A DNA stretch of 33,439 nt from Spirochaetes bacterium GWB1_60_80 (GCA_001829185.1 MIAR01000045.1:1-33439), one strand, 5' to 3'; counted from the stretch's first letter, positions 1 to 6,711 are shown. Made by a program: numbers and translations. Notes: generated by a model from the sequence alone, not told the origin.

Positions 1-26
1 CACCCCATGGTAGAGTCTACTCACAG

Positions 27-84
27 GGCTAGATTTTACTTATGAGTCAACCACTTTTTTTCGGCTAGATTAATTATGAGTCAA
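27..84. repeat. Two imperfect direct repeats upstream of the tRNA gene
   Basis: Two near-identical units lie at 27-50 and 63-84, each starting GGCTAGATT and ending TTATGAGTCAA, separated by a T-rich spacer. Each contains the 9-mer TTATGAGTC (40-48 and 74-82), which is the exact complement of GACTCATAA in the tRNA anticodon arm (166-174). Function is unknown; it could be an operator, a remnant of a tRNA-targeted insertion, or chance. Confidence 0.5.
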
Positions 85-93
85 TGCGCAGAA

Positions 94-121
94 TTGACTT
101 TTTCCGCCAAATCATTATAAT
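94..121 (+). promoter_or_regulatory. Promoter of the tRNA gene
   Basis: TTGACT (94-99) and TATAAT (116-121) are separated by 16 nt, a near-consensus sigma-70 type promoter. The expected start point is around 128, only a few bases before the mature tRNA 5' end at 136. Confidence 0.8.
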
Positions 122-135
122 GACCTCTATCGCAA

Positions 136-209
136 GGGCCTATAGCTCAGTTGGTTAGAGCAGTGGACTCATAATCCATTGGTCCCTGGTTCAAGTCCAG
201 GTGGGCCCA
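136..209 (+). tRNA. tRNA with CAT anticodon (Ile2 or elongator Met)
   Basis: A complete cloverleaf can be drawn. The acceptor stem GGGCCTA (136-142) pairs with TGGGCCC (202-208) with one G-U pair. The D-arm AGCTCAGTTGGTTAGAGC and T-arm CTGGTTCAAGTCCAG are canonical. The anticodon loop is CTCATAA, anticodon CAT. The discriminator is A209, and the bases after it (ACCA) leave CCA out of register, so CCA is probably added after transcription. CAT can mean initiator Met, elongator Met or lysidine-modified Ile2. The A-T/G-C acceptor and general pattern do not fit an initiator. I lean to Ile2 but cannot separate it from elongator Met by eye. Confidence 0.93.
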
Positions 210-220
210 ACCACAGAAAA

Positions 221-255
221 CAAGTAACCGTGCCGCAAGGTGCGGTTGCTTGTTT
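221..255 (+). terminator. Rho-independent terminator of the tRNA gene
   Basis: A 14-bp stem (221-234 with 239-252, containing G-U pairs) closes on a GCAA tetraloop (235-238). It is preceded by an A tract and followed by TTT. It lies 11 nt after the tRNA 3' end. Confidence 0.75.
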
Positions 256-580
256 ACACACCTGGCCCACCTGGACGCGCCAAGGCCAAAGGCCTTGGCG
301 ATAAACCGGAGGCTGCGCCGAGCGAAGGCGAGGAAAAGCGCGCAAGGTTGACGCCTGCCGCGACAGCGGCTACTACCATCCATTCCCCTCGTCGCACGGG
401 CGCAGCCCGTGCGCGCGCGCCAGCAGCCGCAGGCGGGCTGGAAGCCAAGTCCAAGCGGGCTGAAGCCAAGCTTGACTTTTACCTGCAAACAAAGCAACTA
501 TGAAGCATGACTGAGCGAAAACACTGGTCGTTTGATCGAACAGATAATACCTACAAGCCACCAGCCTCGGTAATGGCGAC
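256..580. other. Gene-free GC-rich stretch with small inverted and direct repeats
   Basis: No convincing coding sequence is seen; open frames on both strands have low-complexity, shadow-like composition. It contains a perfect 10-bp inverted repeat with an AAA loop (278-287/291-300), a perfect 9-bp inverted repeat around 393-413, and two copies of a GCGGGCTG-AAGCCAAG unit (433-449 and 455-470). These may be remnants of degenerate palindromic repeats. Confidence 0.5.
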
Positions 581-994
581 ATGAAGCGTCGCGTCACGGT
601 GGCCGCGGCTATCATCGAGAACGAGCGCGGCGAGATTTTCTGCGCCTTGCGCTCGCCAGCCATGAGCCGGCCGAACTTGTGGGAATTCCCCGGCGGCAAG
701 CTGGAGGAAGGCGAGAGCCCGGCGCAGGCCGCCCGGCGCGAGATAGCCGAGGAATTCGGCTGCCAGATAACCTGCAGCGGCCCGGAATACTGCCGCGTGG
801 TTCATGAGTACGACGACCTGATCGTGGAACTGGTCTGCCTGCCCTGCCGCCTGACAGACGCTCAGCCGCGGGCCCGTGAGCACGGTGCCAGCCTGTGGTT
901 GCCGCGCGCCAGCCTGCCGTCGCTACGTTGGGCACCAGCTGACCGGCCGGTGGTACAGCGCTTACTGAAAGAAGCTGGTTTGCCGGCGGATTAG
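581..994 (+). CDS. mutT: MutT-type Nudix hydrolase, probable 8-oxo-dGTP diphosphatase
   Basis: A 137-residue protein, the usual length for MutT. The Nudix box GX5EX7REUXEEXGU is complete at residues 39-61, with the metal-binding REIAEE core at 53-58. The N-terminal strand pattern and the LWEFPGGK segment match the MutT/NUDT1-like branch, which removes 8-oxo-dGTP from the nucleotide pool in the cytoplasm. The ATG at 581 has no clear Shine-Dalgarno sequence. The TAG stop (992-994) lies inside the target-site duplication of the mobile element that begins at 995, and the second copy of the duplication after the element again carries TAG, so the protein was not changed. Other Nudix substrates remain possible, since the sanitising role is inferred from similarity. 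Confidence 0.88.
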   Translation: MKRRVTVAAAIIENERGEIFCALRSPAMSRPNLWEFPGGKLEEGESPAQAARREIAEEFGCQITCSGPEYCRVVHEYDDLIVELVCLPCRLTDAQPRAREHGASLWLPRASLPSLRWAPADRPVVQRLLKEAGLPAD

Positions 995-1123
995 CAGGTT
1001 GTTGAAAAAGCCGGTTGCTTTCTCAACAACCTTAACAATTCCTCGCATAGCTTGCGCTATGCTGCGTAATTGTACCGGCTTTTGAAGTGTTGAAAAGCCG
1101 CATCCGCGTTTTTCAACACCCTG
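995..1123 (+). mobile_element. 129-bp MITE, full copy 1
   Basis: A non-coding element with 15-bp terminal inverted repeats (14 of 15 match; CAGG-TGTTGAAAAA type). It is flanked by the perfect duplication TTAG at 991-994 and 1124-1127. It looks identical over its full length to copies at 9508, 10496 and 26389. Internally it forms three hairpins: element positions 3-11/29-37, 51-57/62-68 and 93-102/116-125. The 4-bp YTAR duplication resembles that of IS5-group transposases, which could mobilise it in trans. No transposase is encoded. Confidence 0.93.
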
Positions 1124-1176
1124 TTAGGCATCCAGCCAGCGGATTCGGCAGTCCGATGCTTGGAGTCTGTCGGGGT

Positions 1177-2526
1177 TCAGTAATCGAACGTTATGCCGAA
1201 CCAGTCGGCGATGTCCGACTGGCTCTGGGCTATCTGCCCAGGCGTTACCGCAGCGGTGGTCTCGCCGACCAGCCATTGCCGCTCGACATACGGGAAACGG
1301 GCACCGAGTCCAGGCACGTCGAACATGGCTAGGGCGTGGCTATGGACCAGCGAAATCATGACGCCGGCATCGACCGACTCCTGGCGCAACAGGATAGCCA
1401 GCACCAAGGCGCGGGAATCGCAATCGCCCCGTTGTTCAAAAGCGGCCGTCAGGGGATTGACCACGTCGGAGCCAGCTGGATCGCGCTCGTATACGAAAGA
1501 CTGGGTCCAGGCCAACAAGGCGGCGACATAGGCCCGGCTAGCGGCCGGAATGCCGTAACGCGGCTGGCCGCTCGCCTGGCTGACCGAGCCAGCGCCGGCT
1601 GGAACCGTTGTCGGCTGACCAGCCGGCGGCTGGCGCGTTGCCGCCGCGCCGGCCGCCGGACTCGCCTGGTCAACAGGCGCTTCTACCCCGGTCCAGGCCT
1701 CGCCTTTCCAGGCGCCACTCTCCCAGGCCGCCGACAGATGCAAGCCCAGTTCGTCTAGGCCGCGCGCGGTCTGACGGTACACTAGCCGGTAAAATCGCCG
1801 CATGGCCGACTCCAATAGCTCAGGCACCTCGGCATACGGCAGCAACACCCGGAATTCGCGCTCCACCAAGTCTTGGGCCACCGCCGCCAGGCGCGGGTCC
1901 CAGGCCAGGTCGATGACCGCTTCACCGAACCGGATACGTTGCGGCTGTAGGCCACCTGGCGGTAGGCTGGCCAAGGCAGCCGCGCTGATTGGCCCAGGTT
2001 GACCGCGGTGCGTGCCGTCGGCCGAAAAACCGTCGAGGGCCGAGCGCAGGAAATCGTCGTCGGCGTCGAAGCGGCTGGCCACGGTGTAGGACATAATCAC
2101 CAGGAAAAAGGGCGACTCGGCGGCCGTCTGGTTAAACAAAAAGAGGTGGCCGCTTACCCCGGCCGCGCCGCTGCCACGGGTAAAATTGGCCAATCGGGCG
2201 CCTCGCCCGGCGTAATCGTAGCTTTGATACTGCATCCGGCTATCGAGCTGGGCTTTGATGGCCTCGGCGAAAGCCGAAAATGAGGCATAACGACCAGGGT
2301 CAAAGATTTTTATTTCCAATCGCGCGGTTTGGTCCGGACCGATAAACACGAACTGATTGGCGCCGCCCTCGGCTAGCAGCTGATACCCTTCTGGCAAGTC
2401 GATAAAAAATCCGCGTTCCGAGGAAAATTCCTCCGCCACCAAGCTAGCCGGCCAGGCAAAAAGCAAGCAGAGGCCCAAAACCACGGTTAGAATCCTGGAC
2501 TGCCGCGGGCGATTAGTGTTGTTCAT
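1177..2526 (-). CDS. Secreted transglutaminase-like protein
   Basis: A 449-residue protein with an N-terminal signal peptide (hydrophobic segment about residues 13-30 followed by VAEEF). The C-terminal third has a transglutaminase-like arrangement: RGDCDSRA with Cys369, VHSHALAMF with His397, and a later VGETT with Glu422. In this fold the Cys and His act as a thiol catalytic pair, with an acidic residue in third place. The middle (about residues 285-325) is a Pro/Ala/Gln-rich linker. Such proteins usually work in the envelope as cysteine peptidases or cross-linking enzymes, but the substrate here is unknown. It is followed on the plus side by the mobile element at 995-1123, which stops 50 bp short of the stop codon. 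The gene stands alone, 47 bp after the small gene upstream. Confidence 0.72.
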   Translation of the reverse strand: MNNTNRPRQSRILTVVLGLCLLFAWPASLVAEEFSSERGFFIDLPEGYQLLAEGGANQFVFIGPDQTARLEIKIFDPGRYASFSAFAEAIKAQLDSRMQYQSYDYAGRGARLANFTRGSGAAGVSGHLFLFNQTAAESPFFLVIMSYTVASRFDADDDFLRSALDGFSADGTHRGQPGPISAAALASLPPGGLQPQRIRFGEAVIDLAWDPRLAAVAQDLVEREFRVLLPYAEVPELLESAMRRFYRLVYRQTARGLDELGLHLSAAWESGAWKGEAWTGVEAPVDQASPAAGAAATRQPPAGQPTTVPAGAGSVSQASGQPRYGIPAASRAYVAALLAWTQSFVYERDPAGSDVVNPLTAAFEQRGDCDSRALVLAILLRQESVDAGVMISLVHSHALAMFDVPGLGARFPYVERQWLVGETTAAVTPGQIAQSQSDIADWFGITFDY

Positions 2527-2573
2527 ACTCTCAGTGTATCGTAAGAAGCCGACCGCGTCTTTATGGTCGCATT

Positions 2574-2987
2574 TTAGGGGCGCGGGAATTTGATGATGGT
2601 GGCGGTCTTGCCAGCGCGACGCGGCCGAGGGCTTTTACTGGACCGGTCGATGATGGACGGCAAGCGCTCCAGTTGCTCCAAAGCCAAACTGCGGAAGCCT
2701 TCATAGCTCGGCGCCTGCTCCAGCCGCTGCATGACCTGCAGGCTGTCGCCTTCCTGGACGGTCAGACACCAGCTGCCCATCAGGTCGTCTTCAATATTGA
2801 TAGCCAGCACCGGCGTGATGGTGGCCGCCTCAAACACCAGCATCCGGTACTTGAAGCGCTCAAAATGATGCAGGGAGGAACTCGGCACCATCACGGTGAC
2901 GATGCGTAAACCGCGCCAGCTGAAATGCTCGCGCTGTACCGAGGTGTACAGGTAACGCAACCAGGAAATATCCTGCAAAGCCTTCAT
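2574..2987 (-). CDS. Conserved-looking hypothetical protein, 137 aa
   Basis: I do not recognise a family. The start at 2987 (MKALQDIS) is chosen because a strong GGAGG lies 5-6 nt before it; an in-frame ATG nine codons upstream lacks such a site. The product is soluble, with no signal peptide or membrane segment. It has mixed alpha/beta character, with a beta-rich centre (RIVTVMVP, MLVFEAATITPVLAINI) and a basic tail containing SSKSPRPRRAGK that could touch nucleic acid. It probably shares transcription with the transglutaminase-like gene 47 bp downstream. Codon use and the well-placed promoter at 3037-3065 argue that it is real. Confidence 0.65.
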   Translation of the reverse strand: MKALQDISWLRYLYTSVQREHFSWRGLRIVTVMVPSSSLHHFERFKYRMLVFEAATITPVLAINIEDDLMGSWCLTVQEGDSLQVMQRLEQAPSYEGFRSLALEQLERLPSIIDRSSKSPRPRRAGKTATIIKFPRP

Positions 2988-3036
2988 GTATCCCTCCTTT
3001 CGGCCGTCCGCCAATCATCGCTTCCCTCATAATACA

Positions 3037-3065
3037 AGTATAAAGCATTGGCGTGTCCAATGCAA
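3037..3065 (-). promoter_or_regulatory. Promoter for the 137-aa hypothetical gene
   Basis: On the minus strand, TTGCAT (3060-3065) and TATACT (3037-3042) are spaced by 17 nt. The predicted leader to the start at 2987 is about 43 nt. The 48-bp mobile-element derivative begins only 14 bp upstream of the -35 box. Confidence 0.6.
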
Positions 3066-3078
3066 AAATCTTTACTAG

Positions 3079-3126
3079 CAGCTTTTGAAGTGTTGAAAAG
3101 CCGCATCCGCGTTTTTCAACACCCTG
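3079..3126 (+). mobile_element. 48-bp internally deleted MITE derivative
   Basis: It consists of the first three bases of the 129-bp element (CAG) joined to its last 45 bases, so element positions 4-84 are missing. What remains is essentially the right-hand hairpin (GTGTTGAAAA/TTTTCAACAC). It is still flanked by a perfect CTAG duplication (3075-3078 and 3127-3130). It is in the same orientation as the four full copies. Confidence 0.9.
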
Positions 3127-3163
3127 CTAGGATCAAGCCTTTGAAAATTATGGCTTTTTTGGC

Positions 3164-3192
3164 TTGCATTCCCACCCGCCTGCCGCTATAGT
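3164..3192 (+). promoter_or_regulatory. Promoter of the pseudouridine synthase gene, probably leaderless
   Basis: TTGCAT (3164-3169) and TATAGT (3187-3192) are spaced by 17 nt. The ATG at 3201 follows after only 8 nt with no Shine-Dalgarno sequence, so transcription would begin at or next to the start codon. Confidence 0.65.
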
Positions 3193-3200
3193 TTGCCCGC

Positions 3201-3908
3201 ATGATACCCCTGCTGTTCAGCAACGACGATTTCCTCATCATCGACAAGCCGGCCGGTTTGGCCGTCCAGCCGGGAGCGGGGGTCAAGCTGACTGTCCTGG
3301 AGGCCATGGAACGCGATTATGGCCTGAAAACCTGGTTGGTGCACCGTTTGGACAAGGAGACGGCCGGCTGCCTGCTACTGGCCAGGTCGGCTCGGGCGGC
3401 CCAGGATCTATCGCAGCTACTCCAAGGGCATCAGGTGGAGAAAACTTATCGCCTGCTGGTCTTCGGCCAGCCCGCACCGGCTAGCGGCAGCCTAATTAGC
3501 CCGGTGCGGGTGCAGGGTAAGCAGCTGGAAGCCCTAACCCACTACCGCTGGCTGGACAGCTGGCCTTGTCGCTCCAGTCTCTCAAGTCTGCCTGGCGACC
3601 AGGGCAGTCCGGCCGCCTTCGACATCAGCCTAGTGGAGGCGACTCTCAGCTCGGGCCGCATGCACCAGATCCGGCAGCAATTCGCCACCGCCGGTTGGCC
3701 GCTGATGGGCGATGACAAGTATGGTAATTTCAAGCTGAACCGGCTGGCCGCCAAACAATTCGGGGTCAAGCGCCTCTTCCTGTACGCCTGCCGCCTGCGC
3801 CTGCCGTTCCAGCCCCCAGTCGTCGCCGCTGCCAGCCTGCCACCGCATTTCGCCGCTTTTTTCCAGGCCAGCGGCTGGCTTCCCAAACCCGACGGCGGCC
3901 AGCCATGA
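3201..3908 (+). CDS. RluA-family pseudouridine synthase
   Basis: A 235-residue cytoplasmic enzyme predicted to isomerise uridine to pseudouridine in rRNA or tRNA. The catalytic motif HRLDKETAG (residues 48-56) holds the nucleophilic Asp51. The N-terminal IIDKPAGLAVQPG strand and the later SSGRMHQIRQQFA segment (the conserved RxHQIR-type motif) complete the RluA/RsuA core. There is no S4 RNA-binding domain at the N-terminus, as in RluA and RluE-like short members. An insertion rich in Ser/Pro around residues 123-140 is unusual. The exact target position cannot be told from sequence. It overlaps the next gene by ATGA, so the two are probably translated together. Confidence 0.9.
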   Translation: MIPLLFSNDDFLIIDKPAGLAVQPGAGVKLTVLEAMERDYGLKTWLVHRLDKETAGCLLLARSARAAQDLSQLLQGHQVEKTYRLLVFGQPAPASGSLISPVRVQGKQLEALTHYRWLDSWPCRSSLSSLPGDQGSPAAFDISLVEATLSSGRMHQIRQQFATAGWPLMGDDKYGNFKLNRLAAKQFGVKRLFLYACRLRLPFQPPVVAAASLPPHFAAFFQASGWLPKPDGGQP

Positions 3909-4291
3909 GCGCCACCATTCCCTTCCAATGGACAGCCGGCGCCATCTGGCTGCAAGCCAACGGCGGCATCATCCGCATACCCGGCTTTCACGATGAGTGG
4001 ATCAAGCGGCACCAGGACCAGGTGCCCGGCTGCGCCAATGTCTGCGACGTGGTACTCAAGCGGGGCTGGCTGTCGGTTGTCAGTTACGCCGATCATTATG
4101 TGGAGCTGCTGATTGCCACCCGCCACCAGCCAGATTACGTCGAAGTGGCGCTGCGCTACCTATCGCTCAACCTGCAGCACTGGCAGACGGCCTTAGTCAT
4201 GACCATGGACGAGGAAGGCTATTTCAAACTGGCGCCGGCCGACTTCGAGAACCTGGCCGCCCTGCGCCAACGGCTCACTCCTCAGCCTTAA
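3905..4291 (+). CDS. Hypothetical protein coupled to the pseudouridine synthase
   Basis: A 128-residue protein that I do not recognise. Its ATG overlaps the upstream stop codon as ATGA, a sign of translational coupling. It is soluble, with three Trp residues in the N-terminal half (FQWTAG, AIWLQ, DEWIKR) and a two-Cys stretch (GCANVC, about residues 40-45). There is no signal peptide. Its last 17 nt overlap the 3' end of the convergent DUF72 gene. The final residues RQRLTPQP may therefore be constrained by two reading frames. Function is not inferred beyond possible involvement with the neighbouring RNA-modifying enzyme. Confidence 0.7.
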   Translation: MSATIPFQWTAGAIWLQANGGIIRIPGFHDEWIKRHQDQVPGCANVCDVVLKRGWLSVVSYADHYVELLIATRHQPDYVEVALRYLSLNLQHWQTALVMTMDEEGYFKLAPADFENLAALRQRLTPQP

Positions 4292-5069
4292 GTGGCTCCA
4301 ACAAAGCCTTCAGTTCCCGGGCATTGTGCACGGCTTTACCGCCGGCATGGTTGTTGAACGCCACCCACAAAGTCGACCGCGCGGCCATACGCCGCAATTT
4401 CGCCTGCGCCAGGCCTAGCTCGGCGCCACTATAGGCGTAATCATAGCGTGAGACATTGTCGCCCCGCCACCAATTGGTTTGATTGCGGCCGTGGAAGCGG
4501 AAATAGCCGAAATCGCCGGTTACCAGCTCGGCCGGTAGCGGCAACCCAGGCAGGTCTGGCTGGTCGACCATGACGCTGGCCACCCGCCGCCGCTCCATTT
4601 CCTCGGCCACGCGCGCGCCCCCCCACTCGTTATTGCGGAACTCGACCGCCAAAGGCAAGCCATCCAGGGCAGCCAACAAGCGTGAAAGATACTGACGGTT
4701 ATCGGGCGTATAATGAAAGCCGAAAGGCAACTGCAGCAAAACGCATACCAGGCGCTGCCGCTCCGCCAACACCGCGACGGCCTGTCGGAAGTGGCGGGCA
4801 GCCTCCGGCCAGCCAGCATCAACCTCGTGGGTCAGGCTGCGGTGGGCCTTGATGGCAAACTGGAAGCTGGCCGGTGTCCGTTGCATCATGCCGCTCAGGT
4901 TGCGGGCTTCCGGCATGGCATAATAGGAGAAATTCAGCTCCACAAACGGAAAAAACAGCGCGTAATATTCGAGAAAAGCCTCCTTCTTAAGGTCAGCCGG
5001 ATAAAAAACCTCCCGCCAGTCGTCGTAGGAGTAGCCGGAGGTACCAATCTGGATGCTATTCATGGCCAT
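4275..5069 (-). CDS. DUF72 family protein (YecE-like)
   Basis: A 264-residue protein with the DUF72 signature. It begins IQIGTSGYSYDDWREVFYP, then shows the family pattern of a TIM-barrel-like enzyme: FAIKAHRSLTH, LVCVLLQLPFGFHYTP, PLAVEFRNNEW, GYFRFHGRN and a terminal WVAFNNHAGGKAVHNA. DUF72 proteins are widespread and their biochemical role is not settled. Two ATGs are possible (5069 and 5063); the first is used. It is convergent with the 128-aa gene, sharing 17 bp at the 3' ends, so any termination between them must act within coding sequence. Length matches the family norm of about 240-270 residues. Confidence 0.88.
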   Translation of the reverse strand: MAMNSIQIGTSGYSYDDWREVFYPADLKKEAFLEYYALFFPFVELNFSYYAMPEARNLSGMMQRTPASFQFAIKAHRSLTHEVDAGWPEAARHFRQAVAVLAERQRLVCVLLQLPFGFHYTPDNRQYLSRLLAALDGLPLAVEFRNNEWGGARVAEEMERRRVASVMVDQPDLPGLPLPAELVTGDFGYFRFHGRNQTNWWRGDNVSRYDYAYSGAELGLAQAKLRRMAARSTLWVAFNNHAGGKAVHNARELKALLEPLKAEE

Positions 5070-5090
5070 CTTTCAAGTACCTCTTAATGC

Positions 5091-5128
5091 AAAAACCCGG
5101 CCGATCTGCAGGGAGATCGTAGCCGGGT
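5091..5128 (-). terminator. Rho-independent terminator after the 109-aa secreted protein gene
   Basis: Read on the minus strand, ACCCGGC (5122-5128) pairs with GCCGGGT (5095-5101), and an inner CGATCT/AGATCG pair extends the stem. It is followed by TTTTT. It lies 23 bp after the stop codon at 5151. Confidence 0.75.
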
Positions 5129-5150
5129 CTATAACAGGCTGGCGGAAAAC

Positions 5151-5480
5151 TTAATCCAAGTCGGACAGAGTTACCGTCAGGTCGTCGGTGGCGCAGTTGA
5201 TGCCCCAGAAGGTGTAGGAATCGCCGTCTTCATCAACGCATTTGATGTCGAAGATGGAATCCGCGTAGCCATTCAGGGTAATGCGGATGGTGTCGCCATT
5301 GGACAGGACCTTGTCGCCGAGCATGTCGTCTTCCCAGTCACTTACCGTATGGTGACTGATGTAAATGTAGTAAATGGAATAACCGGTATCGTTGGTAATA
5401 TCGATATAGCCATCCCACGCCATGACTGCGCTTAAAGCAAATACGCCGAGCAACAGTACAAGAACCAGTTTCTTGATCAT
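5151..5480 (-). CDS. Small secreted protein, tandem paralogue 1
   Basis: A 109-residue exported protein. The signal peptide is MIKKLVLVLLLGVFALSAVMA, cleaved before WDGYID. The mature part of about 88 residues is acidic and beta-rich (DITNDTGYSIYYIYISHHT), with two Cys (IKCVDED and INCATDD) that could form a disulphide. It is about 82% identical by eye to the gene at 5633-5962, with no length difference, so the pair arose by tandem duplication. Differences are mostly conservative (V/I, S/A, S/T), which implies selection on both copies. I do not recognise the family. A location in the periplasm or outside the cell is inferred from the signal peptide. Confidence 0.82.
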   Translation of the reverse strand: MIKKLVLVLLLGVFALSAVMAWDGYIDITNDTGYSIYYIYISHHTVSDWEDDMLGDKVLSNGDTIRITLNGYADSIFDIKCVDEDGDSYTFWGINCATDDLTVTLSDLD

Positions 5481-5578
5481 GGTATTCTCCTTACCAGCGT
5501 CTGCCGCTGGCTGAATAAACTGTAGTGCAAGCCTGGTCGGATTTCAAGGGGGATGGCTAAAAACATCCAAAGCTAGCC

Positions 5579-5604
5579 GAAGGCTGCTGAATCAGACAGC
5601 CTTC
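5579..5604 (-). terminator. Possible terminator hairpin after the second paralogue
   Basis: GAAGGCTG (5579-5586) and CAGCCTTC (5597-5604) form a perfect 8-bp stem with a 10-nt loop. The T-run on the minus strand is not directly adjacent, so termination may be weak and allow read-through into the downstream paralogue. Confidence 0.4.
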
Positions 5605-5632
5605 TGGCCAATCTACCCGCAGCTGAGGCCTG

Positions 5633-5962
5633 TTAGTCGAGATCGGACAGCGTTACCGTCACGTCGTCCGTAGCACAGTTGACGCCCCAGAAGGTGTACG
5701 AGTCGTCATCCTCGTCGACGCACTTGATGTCGAAGATGGAATCCGAGTAGCCGGTCAGGGTGATGCGGATCGTGTCACCGTTGGCGAGCACCTCGGAGCC
5801 AAGCATGTCGTCCTCCCAACCACTGGAGGTGTGGTGACTGACATAGATGTAGTAGATGGTGTAGCCGGTCTTGTTGGTGATATCGACATAGCCATCCCAA
5901 GCTACAACCGCGCCGATGGCGAAGATGCCGAGCAGCAGAACGAGCGCCAGTTTCTTGAACAT
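5633..5962 (-). CDS. Small secreted protein, tandem paralogue 2
   Basis: A 109-residue paralogue of the gene at 5151-5480. The start at 5962 is chosen because AAGGAGGA precedes it at good spacing; an in-frame ATG seven codons further upstream lacks this. The signal peptide runs MFKKLALVLLLGIFAIGAVVA, followed by WDGYVDITNKTGY. Both Cys residues, the SHHT stretch and the closing VTLSDLD are kept. Being the upstream copy, it has its own promoter (6003-6031). Conserved Tyr and Asp clusters suggest a small beta-sandwich, but this is inference from pattern only. Confidence 0.82.
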   Translation of the reverse strand: MFKKLALVLLLGIFAIGAVVAWDGYVDITNKTGYTIYYIYVSHHTSSGWEDDMLGSEVLANGDTIRITLTGYSDSIFDIKCVDEDDDSYTFWGVNCATDDVTVTLSDLD

Positions 5963-6002
5963 GAATTCCTCCTTGCCAGCCATGGAGAGCCAGCTATCTC
6001 AG

Positions 6003-6031
6003 AATTTAGCGCAGCGATTTTTGGTTTGCAA
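6003..6031 (-). promoter_or_regulatory. Promoter of the secreted-paralogue pair
   Basis: On the minus strand, TTGCAA (6026-6031) and TAAATT (6003-6008) are separated by 17 nt. The leader to the start at 5962 would be about 35 nt. Confidence 0.5.
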
Positions 6032-6086
6032 TAGCCACCCCGAAAAAAAACGGGATTCTTATGGAATATTTCGTAGCGTCTCCGGA

Positions 6087-6617
6087 TCAGGTCTGGTCCA
6101 GGTAACCGGCGCGGATCATCCGGAAGGAGTTGGCCGCCAGGTTCAGATCATAGATGTTAAAGTTGGTTTTCATGTCGATTCCCGGAGCCCGGACGGCGAA
6201 ATTGAGCGAAGCCGACCCCTGGGCACCGCTCTTAATGCGATGGAAAACCCGGCGCGGCCAAACTAGCATGGCCGGCCCTTTGTAGAGTAGCCGGCCGTCC
6301 TTGAGAATGCGATCTGGCTCCACCACAAAGGTCAGGGGCTGGCGGTGTTCCAAGGTGTAAATATCCACCGTGCGCACGCCATGCAGCACAATCAGGTTGT
6401 CTTCCTGTTCCGGATGCATATACCACGGCCGCTCGATGCCATCAATCGAGCCTGGCGACAGGGCATCAACCTCGTGCAGGACACGGTCAATACCATCGAT
6501 CTTGGGCAAAAAACTCATCGGGAGAATGTCGAACTCCACACCCTTGGTATGCCGAAACGGCACCAATTCGATTACCCGGTAAAAACCGTCGACTTCGTCT
6601 ATGATATGCTTCTTCAT
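6087..6617 (-). CDS. Cupin-like protein of unknown function
   Basis: A 176-residue soluble protein. The start at 6617 (MKKHIID) is chosen because AAGGACGAGG lies just upstream; longer in-frame starts lack a ribosome-binding site. The centre reads WYMHPEQEDNLIVLHGVRTVDIY, which resembles the first cupin motif (His and Glu ligands, then a Gly turn). It is followed by LLYKGPAMLVWPRRVFHRIKSG, resembling the second motif with a His before an exit strand. Such beta-barrels bind metals or sugars, for example in nucleotide-sugar epimerases. The substrate is not evident. No signal peptide is present and the gene stands alone between opposed promoters. Confidence 0.65.
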   Translation of the reverse strand: MKKHIIDEVDGFYRVIELVPFRHTKGVEFDILPMSFLPKIDGIDRVLHEVDALSPGSIDGIERPWYMHPEQEDNLIVLHGVRTVDIYTLEHRQPLTFVVEPDRILKDGRLLYKGPAMLVWPRRVFHRIKSGAQGSASLNFAVRAPGIDMKTNFNIYDLNLAANSFRMIRAGYLDQT

Positions 6618-6682
6618 GCCTCGTCCTTTCGGCCGTCCCTTACCAGACTTGTCCGTCCTCCAACCATTGATCGATCCCCCTA

Positions 6683-6711
6683 ATTCTAGACTGACCGCTA
6701 CCAACGGTAAA
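6683..6711 (-). promoter_or_regulatory. Possible promoter of the cupin-like gene
   Basis: On the minus strand, TTTACC (6706-6711) and TAGAAT (6683-6688) are spaced by 17 nt. The -35 box is weak. The predicted leader is about 60 nt. Confidence 0.4.

Noticed and set aside
278-300. Perfect 10-bp inverted repeat with AAA loop considered as a terminator
   Set aside because: No T-run follows on either strand, and the tRNA already has a better terminator at 221-255.
147-497. Open frame on the minus strand with the motif HLDLNQGPMDYESTALTN
   Set aside because: It is antisense to the tRNA gene. This is a common false protein found opposite tRNAs; the rest is low-complexity shadow sequence.
995-1123. 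Repeats considered as CRISPR or REP/BIME sequences
   Set aside because: Copies are scattered over 25 kb with no regular spacers, and each has a target-site duplication, which fits a mobile element rather than a CRISPR or REP cluster.
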